Below, one piece after another: positions 1 through 5,070 of a DNA stretch of 5,070 bases. The notes under the pieces are model-generated. The model was not told where the DNA came from. It worked only from the letters and a program-made list of their open reading frames with translations, and ran no database searches. The position numbers and the translations under genes are program-made. How positions within the stretch are numbered: position 1 is the stretch's first letter; each line of letters starts with the position of its first letter. The DNA comes from DALYLB01 sp046154695 (lineage in GTDB: Bacteria; Acidobacteriota; Blastocatellia; RBC074), in the NCBI GenBank assembly GCA_046154695.1, contig JBJXFI010000199.1:1-5070 (forward strand), given 5' to 3'.

Positions 1-1179
1 TTTCAGAAGCGCTGCGAAGAGTGCCACCGCGCGGGCGGCGTCGCGCCGATGTCGCTGGCGACCTACGATGAGGTCCGCCCATGGGCCAAGGCAATCAAGG
101 AGCGCGTTGTGGGGCGCCAGATGCCGCCGTTTCACGCGACCGGCCCACTCGGCCGATATCACGATGACCCCCGATTGACCGACGTGGAGATCCAGACTGT
201 CAAGGCCTGGGTCGATGGCGGCGCGCCCAAGGGCAACCCGAAGGATCTGCCGGCGCCCGTCAAATGGAAGTCCGGCTGGTCGCTCGGCGAACCGGACCTG
301 GTCCTGACCGCGCGCCGCGCCTATCCGCTCAAGGTCAATCCGAAAGACCAGTACGTCTTCTTCGTCTTCGATCACGTGCTGCCCGAAGAGACCTGGATCC
401 GCTCGATCGCCACGCGGCCCGGCAATGCGAAGGCTGTCCATCACGCGAACACGCACGTCGTACCGCCGAACCTCAAAGTCCCGGAAGAGGGCTATTTCGA
501 AGACGATTTCGATCCGGGCGCGCGAGGCACGTTCATGATCTCGGGCTGGGTCCCCGGGACGAACGATGTCCTGCTGCCGGAAGGGACCGCCGTCCGCATC
601 CCCAAGGGAATGCGCTTCGGCATTCAGATTCATTACGGCCCGAACGAGAAGGAGACCGTCGATCAAACCTCCGTCGGGCTCTATTTCGCCGACGGCGTCG
701 TGAAGAAGAATCTGCGCGTCCTCTTCGGCGACCGCAAAGACCTGCAGATCCCGCCCGGTGATCCGAACTACTCGCTCGTCTCGACCTCCATGTTCAATAC
801 GGACGCGCTGATTCGATTCTTCCACGTCCATATGCATCTGCGCGGCAAGTCGTACGCCTTCCGCTTCACCTATCCCGACGGCCGCGTGGAGACGGTCTTC
901 GATGTGCCCAATTACGATTTCAGTTGGCAGCGCAGCTATATCCTGAACGAGCCGATCCGCGTGCCGAAAGGCACCAGGGTGGACTTCATCGGAACCTATG
1001 ACAACAGCGCGAAGAATCGCTTCAACCCCGATCCTTCAAAGACCATCCGCTGGGGCGAGAAGACCACCGACGAGATGATGCAGGGGCGCCTCTTCTATGA
1101 GTCCGTCGATGAAAATCTCAATCTACAGGTGAAGAAGGGGCGCGTCGTCGCCTCGACGGCCTCCGCCGAAAAGAAATAA
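1..1179 (+). CDS. Cytochrome c / PHM-like copper type II monooxygenase fusion protein, 5'-truncated by the window edge
   Basis: The frame is open from base 1 to the TAA at 1177-1179 (392 residues, numbered here from base 1), so the ATG at 49 is internal: a heme-binding CEECH (C5, C8, H9) lies before it. The first ~75 residues look like a small cytochrome c domain, with a likely axial Met in QMPPF (M41) and a closing helix near 'EIQTVKAWVDGGAP'. The rest resembles peptidylglycine/dopamine monooxygenases (copper type II, ascorbate-dependent). All copper-ligand counterparts are visible: HH at 147-148, H211 in IHYG, HMH at 277-279, and M359 in DEMM. The family match is by motif and order, not by a search. 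The product is probably exported, because c-heme is attached outside the cytoplasm, but the signal peptide and anything else N-terminal (a redoxin-like domain is common in relatives) lie outside the window. Substrate is unknown; heme may feed electrons to copper (inference). It converges on the ThuA-like gene. Confidence 0.85.
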   Translation, partial: FQKRCEECHRAGGVAPMSLATYDEVRPWAKAIKERVVGRQMPPFHATGPLGRYHDDPRLTDVEIQTVKAWVDGGAPKGNPKDLPAPVKWKSGWSLGEPDLVLTARRAYPLKVNPKDQYVFFVFDHVLPEETWIRSIATRPGNAKAVHHANTHVVPPNLKVPEEGYFEDDFDPGARGTFMISGWVPGTNDVLLPEGTAVRIPKGMRFGIQIHYGPNEKETVDQTSVGLYFADGVVKKNLRVLFGDRKDLQIPPGDPNYSLVSTSMFNTDALIRFFHVHMHLRGKSYAFRFTYPDGRVETVFDVPNYDFSWQRSYILNEPIRVPKGTRVDFIGTYDNSAKNRFNPDPSKTIRWGEKTTDEMMQGRLFYESVDENLNLQVKKGRVVASTASAEKK

Positions 1180-1183
1180 GATG

Positions 1184-1235
1184 AAAAACGGAACAGACGG
1201 AACAAGCCCAATTGGCTTCCTTCTGTTCCGTTTTT
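1184..1235. terminator. Bidirectional rho-independent terminator between convergent genes
   Basis: The arms 1184-1196 (AAAAACGGAACAG) and 1223-1235 are exact reverse complements, extended by an A-T pair (1197/1222). An inner stem, AAGCC at 1204-1208 with GGCTT at 1214-1218, closes on the loop CAATT. The outer A/T runs give five T after the stem on either strand, so it can end transcription from both sides. It starts 4 nt after the stop of the plus-strand gene and overlaps the TAA of the ThuA-like gene (1234-1236) by two bases. A heptamer CGGAACA occurs twice in the left arm region (1189-1195 and 1198-1204), which allows some alternative pairing. Confidence 0.85.
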
Positions 1236-1971
1236 ATCTTCGCTCCGCGGCCCACACGATGGCGTTGCGCACGAGTTTTTGCCAGTTGGGATTCAGATTG
1301 GCGTTGCGATCGTGGCCCAGTTGAATGTAGACGACGCGGGATTTCTCGTAGGGGCTGATCCAGGCGACGACGCCGTCGCTTGTCGGATTGTCCGAGTGGA
1401 GCAGCGGCGCGACCTTCGGCGAGATCCACAGGTTCTTGTAGGTTTCGTCCAGAATGCGAAACGGCGCGATCCCCCGGGTGATGGGATGATCCATCAGCGG
1501 CTTGATCGTCTGTTCTTCATCGTGCAGATAGCTCGACTTCTTTCCGTTCACCTCATCGAACAGATAGCGCCCGCCGACGACCTCCTCATACCACCACGGC
1601 CAGTCGACATTGCTTCCGATCGCGTGATGAAGCGAGACGACGCCTTTGCCGCTCTCGACAAAGGCGCGCAGATTCTTCCTGCGGGGCTCCTCGATCGTTT
1701 TCACCATGTCGTAGAGGACCAGCACGTCATACCGCTTTCGAAGATCTCCGGAGAAGGCCTCGGGGTGCGGATCGACAACGGTGCGAAGCCGGTCGTCCCG
1801 GAAGACTTCGTAAAACTCCAGGTCATGGTTATGGCCGCCCGTAACGAGCAGGACTTTAATCGCATCGGCGGCGACGGGCCTGGGCTTCCAAACGGGCTGC
1901 TGCGACGAGATCGCAGGCGCGCATAGGGCGCCGAGGGTGACCGCAAGCATTGCCTTGAATATGGGGTTCAT
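1234..1971 (-). CDS. Exported ThuA-like domain protein (class I glutamine-amidotransferase-like fold)
   Basis: 245 residues. The ATG at 1969-1971 is chosen because AGGAGG stands 5 nt before it and a signal peptide follows at once: K6, a hydrophobic stretch at 7-21, and likely cleavage near 22-23. The open frame continues further upstream, but only as antisense-like sequence overlapping the neighbouring gene. The mature part matches ThuA-like proteins: first strand and loop VLLVTGGHNHD (40-50), YDVLVLYDM (81-89), the elbow GVVSLHHA (110-117), a Trp-rich WPWWYEE (124-130), HPITRG (162-167), and a C-terminal GHD (219-221) before the closing helix. The Cys nucleophile of true glutamine amidotransferases is absent; HH115-116 sits at that elbow, as is usual in ThuA relatives. 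ThuA was named from rhizobial trehalose use, where catabolism runs through 3-keto sugars. A periplasmic role on an oxidised carbohydrate is therefore plausible here but unproven. The gene lies 38 nt downstream of the dehydrogenase gene, probably in one operon. Confidence 0.85.
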   Translation of the reverse strand: MNPIFKAMLAVTLGALCAPAISSQQPVWKPRPVAADAIKVLLVTGGHNHDLEFYEVFRDDRLRTVVDPHPEAFSGDLRKRYDVLVLYDMVKTIEEPRRKNLRAFVESGKGVVSLHHAIGSNVDWPWWYEEVVGGRYLFDEVNGKKSSYLHDEEQTIKPLMDHPITRGIAPFRILDETYKNLWISPKVAPLLHSDNPTSDGVVAWISPYEKSRVVYIQLGHDRNANLNPNWQKLVRNAIVWAAERR

Positions 1972-1976
1972 CTGTT

Positions 1977-1982
1977 CCTCCT
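1977..1982 (-). promoter_or_regulatory. Ribosome binding site of the ThuA-like gene
   Basis: On the minus strand AGGAGG is followed by AACAG and then ATG (1971-1969), a full Shine-Dalgarno with 5-nt spacing. It lies in the 38-nt gap after the TAG of the upstream gene (2012-2010), and it decides the start of the ThuA-like protein against longer readings. No promoter-like sequence is evident in this short gap, which favours co-transcription. Confidence 0.8.
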
Positions 1983-2009
1983 GGATTGAACGCGCGGCGG
2001 TCCCGGGCG

Positions 2010-5000
2010 CTACAGCCCGCCGCGCAGGTACGCGATGATGTCGGCGACCTGTTGTTTGCTCAGGGATTTTTCGAATCCATCCGGCATCAGCGAGAGCGTG
2101 GAAGCCCGAATCTCGGCGATGTTGGATCGAAGGATCGTGAAATCGCCGTCGGTGTTGCGAAGCGTGATGATGCCGGTCGTTTCGTTGGCCAGAATGCCAT
2201 CCTGGATGCGTCCGTCTCGCGTGGTGACGATGTAGTTGATGAATCTGGGGTCGATCGCCACGCTCGGATTGAGAATGGAGTTGAGCAGCTCCTCTTTCGT
2301 CTTGTTGTTGATGCCGGAGAGGTCCGCGCCGATTCGCGGCCGGCCGTTTTGCGGGGAGTGGCATTTGGCGCATGTCGAGCCGTAAAGGTCGCGGCCGCGA
2401 TTGACGTCGCCAGGCAGGCCGAGAACCTCACGATAGGCGGCGACCGCGGCGGTTCGTTCATCGGCTTCCTGTTTGAAGAAGACGCGGGCGCGATCGGCGA
2501 CGCCCGGCTCGGGATGATCGAAGAGTTTTGCCCGCATCGAGGGATCGAACGCCGTGCGCTCGATCCGCCCGTCTTCGAGCGCTTTGAGGGCGGCCTTCAT
2601 CCGCTCGCGCTCGGTCATCAGCGCGCCGAGCGCCTGCTGGCGGACTTCGGGCGTGAAACTTTTCCAGGGCGCCAGCAGCGCGGCGGCAATCGATGGATCG
2701 TCGAAGGTGGAGAGCGAATCGATGGCGGCGATTTGCAGCTCCTGTCGATCGGATTGCTCGAGAATCCTGCTGAGAATCGGCGAGACCTCGCTGAACCGGC
2801 CGCCGCGCAGGGCCCGGACGGCTGTCACCCGCCGGGGCGCGGGCAGGCCCGCATCCTGCGAATCGGCGATGGCCCGCTGGACGATCCCGCGCAGCTCGAA
2901 GAAGCGCGCCGCGTCCCATGCCGTTACCTGCAGGGAATCGGACGGACTATTGAGGAACGGCGAGAGCGCCGCCTCCGCGTTCGGGACGCGCAGGCTCCGG
3001 GCGTTCACCAGTTTGAGCCCCCTGCCCAGGCCGTCGAGAACGACCTCGGGCGCCTTCAACCCGCTGAGCGAGCCGAGCAGCCTGGCCAGTTCGGACGGGT
3101 TCCGCTTCGTCGCGATGAGCGAGGCCAGTTGGGTAAAGAGCTCTCTGTTCTCGAACTCCGGATTCGCGGCGCGCAGGGCGTGAAAGAACTCCGATGCCTG
3201 ATCCGCCACCGAGCTGAGGATCGCCATGCGGAGCCACGGATCCCCACTATGTATTGTCGCCATCCCGGCCAGCGCATTGAGCGAGCTTGCATTGCCGAGC
3301 TGCCCGAGCGTAAACGCCGTTTGCATTCGCACCCGCGGATCGGCGTCTTCGGGCATTCGCAGCAGAGCCGCGGCGATCGTTCTCGATTTTGGCAGGTAAG
3401 CCTCGGCCAGGCGAAGCGCGTGTTCCCGCACCCGCGGATTGGGGTCCCCCAGCGCCTTCAGCACGATCGGTTCTTCCAGACCAGACAGCCCCTCAAGCGT
3501 CCAGAGCGCATGGATCCGGCCGACGGGAGAAGCCGTCTGATCGATCATCTGTTTGAGGAAGGGAATCGCCCCCTTGTCCTGCCGCTCGACGATCAACCGC
3601 TGCGCCGTCGTGCGATGCCAGCCATTCGGGTTTTCCAGGTTCCGAACCAGCTCCTCGACGCTCGCCGAGCCGAGCCGGGGGCGAAGATCACGCCGCGCGC
3701 GCGAAGTCTTCGGCGCGATGCGATAGATCCGCCCCATTGTGTCGCCCGCGTAAAAATCCATGCCCTTCTTGATCTCCTCGGGAATCGACTCGGGCGTCTC
3801 GATGAAGAGCCGGTAAATATCCATCAGGTAGAGATTCCCGTCGGGCGCATTGGCGAAATTGCACGGGCGGAACCAGACATCCTTCGATGCCAGGAACTCG
3901 ACGCCGTCCTTCGGCCGGCTCGCCTTGAAGGTCACGCCATCCGGCGAGATCACATCGCGATGGACGAGGTTTCCCGAAACGTCTCCCGTAAAGACGTTGC
4001 CCGCGTACTCGGCCGGGAAGGCATCGCCGGTATAGGCCGTTCCGCCGCTCGCTCCCGAAAAATATCCGCCGACCAGCTCCTTGCGATCGAGCCCCTGTTC
4101 GTCGTATCGCTGCTGGCGGAGCCTTGTTCGCTCGACGCGCCATTGCTGCGGCCCGGTTAGCGGAAACATCGGCGCCGTGGGGCGCCCGTGATCCGAGATG
4201 TCCTGCGCATAGGCCGGGACATCCATCAGCGGGGCCCGCGCCATGTAATGCATCGGCAGGATCACGTGGCGGATGTGCACCGTGTTTTCGGTGATGAATT
4301 CATTCCCCCATTCATCGAAGGTCAGACCGTACTGCGCCGTCCCGCTCGACAGCCCCGCCTCATCGCGAATCATATGAAAGCGGAAATCGGCGCCGCGAAT
4401 CAATAGCGGCCGCCGGTCCGGATGGTCCGGCGACGTGATCTCGCCGGCATTGCCGTGGTTGGACGCATAGATCCAGTTGTCGAGGCCATATCGCAGGTTC
4501 GTGATGCGATGCTCCGGGTTGACCTTGGGAAAGCCCGTGTAGAGCACCTTTCGCACGTCGGCCCTGCCGTCGCCGTCGTTATCCTTCATCCAGAAGATGT
4601 CGGGCGCGGCGGTGACGAGCAGCCCGCCCTTCCAGGGCAGCAGGCCGCTGACCTGCAGCACCTGATCGGCGAAGATGACCGCCTTTTCGTATTTGCCGTC
4701 ACCGTCGTTGTCCTCGAGCAATCGAATGCGCGACCGGGCGGGCTTGCCCGGCGGCGGATCGTCGGGGTAATCGAGCATCTCGGCGACATAGATCCGGCCA
4801 TTCTCGTCAAAGACCATCTCGACGGGGCTCAGCACCTGCGGCTCGGTGAGGAAGAGTTCGACCTTGAAATCCTCGCTGACTTCCATGGCCTTGAGCGATT
4901 CCGCGGGCGTGTAGGGGCGTTGGTCGCTTTTGGGCTGGTTTCCGCAGGCGGCCAGCGTGAGCAACGAGGCGGCAATCAGCACCTTCCACAATTTGCCTGC

Positions 5001-5015
5001 TCCGACAATGGGCAT
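2010..5015 (-). CDS. PVC-type heme-binding lipoprotein: beta-propeller dehydrogenase, HEAT repeats and C-terminal cytochrome c
   Basis: 1001 residues, ATG at 5015-5013 with AAGGAG 6 nt upstream, stop TAG. A lipoprotein signal comes first: K8, K11, hydrophobic 12-23, lipobox LAAC with C24. Residues ~35-433 look like the putative membrane-bound dehydrogenase domain of Planctomycetes/Verrucomicrobia (TIGR02604-like propeller). It has two acidic loops, DNDGDG at 102-107 and 145-150, resembling calcium-binding loops, and a late blade 'DVWFRPCNFANAPDGNLYL' (around W381 and C385), ending at GRIYRIAPK. Residues ~445-830 are helical HEAT-like repeats, with PRVR at 527 and again at 560. The C-terminal domain (about 870-1001) has CAKCH (C882, C885, H886; bases 2372-2358) and the typical ending SLMPDGFEK, whose M977 may be the axial ligand (TIGR02603-like). 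It probably sits on a membrane facing the periplasm, oxidises a sugar or alcohol and passes electrons to its heme; substrate and cofactor cannot be read from sequence. It is first of two genes, with ThuA-like after it. Similar modular proteins are common in Acidobacteriota too, so the name does not fix the phylum. Confidence 0.9.
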   Translation of the reverse strand: MPIVGAGKLWKVLIAASLLTLAACGNQPKSDQRPYTPAESLKAMEVSEDFKVELFLTEPQVLSPVEMVFDENGRIYVAEMLDYPDDPPPGKPARSRIRLLEDNDGDGKYEKAVIFADQVLQVSGLLPWKGGLLVTAAPDIFWMKDNDGDGRADVRKVLYTGFPKVNPEHRITNLRYGLDNWIYASNHGNAGEITSPDHPDRRPLLIRGADFRFHMIRDEAGLSSGTAQYGLTFDEWGNEFITENTVHIRHVILPMHYMARAPLMDVPAYAQDISDHGRPTAPMFPLTGPQQWRVERTRLRQQRYDEQGLDRKELVGGYFSGASGGTAYTGDAFPAEYAGNVFTGDVSGNLVHRDVISPDGVTFKASRPKDGVEFLASKDVWFRPCNFANAPDGNLYLMDIYRLFIETPESIPEEIKKGMDFYAGDTMGRIYRIAPKTSRARRDLRPRLGSASVEELVRNLENPNGWHRTTAQRLIVERQDKGAIPFLKQMIDQTASPVGRIHALWTLEGLSGLEEPIVLKALGDPNPRVREHALRLAEAYLPKSRTIAAALLRMPEDADPRVRMQTAFTLGQLGNASSLNALAGMATIHSGDPWLRMAILSSVADQASEFFHALRAANPEFENRELFTQLASLIATKRNPSELARLLGSLSGLKAPEVVLDGLGRGLKLVNARSLRVPNAEAALSPFLNSPSDSLQVTAWDAARFFELRGIVQRAIADSQDAGLPAPRRVTAVRALRGGRFSEVSPILSRILEQSDRQELQIAAIDSLSTFDDPSIAAALLAPWKSFTPEVRQQALGALMTERERMKAALKALEDGRIERTAFDPSMRAKLFDHPEPGVADRARVFFKQEADERTAAVAAYREVLGLPGDVNRGRDLYGSTCAKCHSPQNGRPRIGADLSGINNKTKEELLNSILNPSVAIDPRFINYIVTTRDGRIQDGILANETTGIITLRNTDGDFTILRSNIAEIRASTLSLMPDGFEKSLSKQQVADIIAYLRGGL

Positions 5016-5021
5016 CCGGTT

Positions 5022-5027
5022 CTCCTT
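5022..5027 (-). promoter_or_regulatory. Ribosome binding site of the heme-binding lipoprotein gene
   Basis: The minus strand reads AAGGAG, then AACCGG, then ATG (5015-5013), a good Shine-Dalgarno with 6-nt spacing. It begins only 2 nt after the T-run of the hairpin at 5030-5060, so RNA that stops at that hairpin would lack this site. Confidence 0.75.
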
Positions 5028-5029
5028 GG

Positions 5030-5060
5030 AAAAAGTGGCACAAGCTATCCAGCTTGTGCC
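5030..5060 (-). terminator. Hairpin with T-run just upstream of the lipoprotein gene (terminator, attenuator or dispersed palindrome)
   Basis: Bases 5037-5046 (GGCACAAGCT) and 5051-5060 (AGCTTGTGCC) are perfect reverse complements around a 4-nt loop. On the minus strand the stem is followed by AC and then TTTTT (5034-5030), the form of an intrinsic terminator; the plus strand has no T-run after it. It may end a gene lying right of the window. Because it is directly before the ribosome binding site of the next gene on the same strand, it may instead act as a leader attenuator or as an operon processing/stability hairpin. The strict symmetry would also fit a dispersed intergenic palindrome (REP-like). 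The last 10 bases of the window show nothing recognisable. Confidence 0.65.
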
Positions 5061-5070
5061 GCATCCACCA

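Noticed and set aside
49..1179. Taking the ATG at 49 as the true start of the copper protein
   Set aside because: The same frame is open to base 1 and encodes the CEECH heme motif before this Met, so the gene is truncated by the window edge.
1954..1971. ThuA-like protein as a lipoprotein through C17
   Set aside because: The residues before C17 are G-A-L, so the -1 position is Leu, which does not fit a lipobox; an ordinary Sec signal with later cleavage is more likely.
1972..2373. N-terminal extension of the ThuA-like protein by 134 residues
   Set aside because: The extension runs out of frame through the C-terminal heme domain of the upstream gene, has no family character, and would bury the signal peptide. 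The internal ATG at 1971-1969 has a full Shine-Dalgarno.
2389..2400. 12-bp palindrome TCGCGGCCGCGA as a possible operator
   Set aside because: It lies inside the well-conserved heme-domain coding region and arises from Arg/Gly/Asp codons in GC-rich DNA.
1986..4160. A 724-codon open frame on the plus strand, antisense to the heme-binding lipoprotein gene
   Set aside because: It begins with TTG without a Shine-Dalgarno, its product is Arg-rich with no recognisable domain or motif order, and it lies opposite a gene with clear family motifs throughout. Long antisense frames are expected opposite GC-rich genes with strong codon bias.

Overview
The window suggests a GC-rich, Gram-negative-type soil or environmental bacterium, most likely from the Acidobacteriota (Bryobacter/Solibacter-like) or a neighbouring Planctomycetota/Verrucomicrobiota lineage. 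This is inferred from the protein families alone: a cytochrome c joined to a PHM-like copper monooxygenase fold, a large 'PVC-type' lipoprotein dehydrogenase with HEAT repeats and a C-terminal c-heme, and a secreted ThuA-like protein. No rRNA, tRNA, transposon, CRISPR array or phage gene is visible.

Layout. Positions 1-1179 (+) hold the 3' part of a cytochrome c / copper type II monooxygenase-like gene whose start lies left of the window. Positions 1184-1235 form a symmetric hairpin with a T-run on each strand, a shared terminator for two converging transcription units. Positions 1234-1971 (-) encode an exported ThuA-like protein of 245 residues with a strong Shine-Dalgarno. Positions 2010-5015 (-) encode a 1001-residue lipoprotein: beta-propeller dehydrogenase domain, HEAT-like helical repeats, then a CxxCH heme domain. 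The two minus-strand genes lie 38 nt apart and are probably co-transcribed, large gene first. Just upstream of the large gene, 5030-5060 holds a perfect 10-bp-stem hairpin followed by five T on the minus strand. It ends 2 nt before the ribosome binding site.

How the parts may work together (inference). All three proteins appear built for the cell envelope, and two carry their own c-type heme. The lipoprotein could oxidise a sugar or alcohol and pass electrons to its heme. The ThuA-like protein could act on the oxidised product, by analogy with ThuA/ThuB in 3-keto-sugar catabolism. The copper protein is in a separate, convergent transcription unit and need not belong to the same pathway. The families themselves are known. 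The least explained elements are the leader hairpin and the actual chemistry of the copper and propeller proteins.
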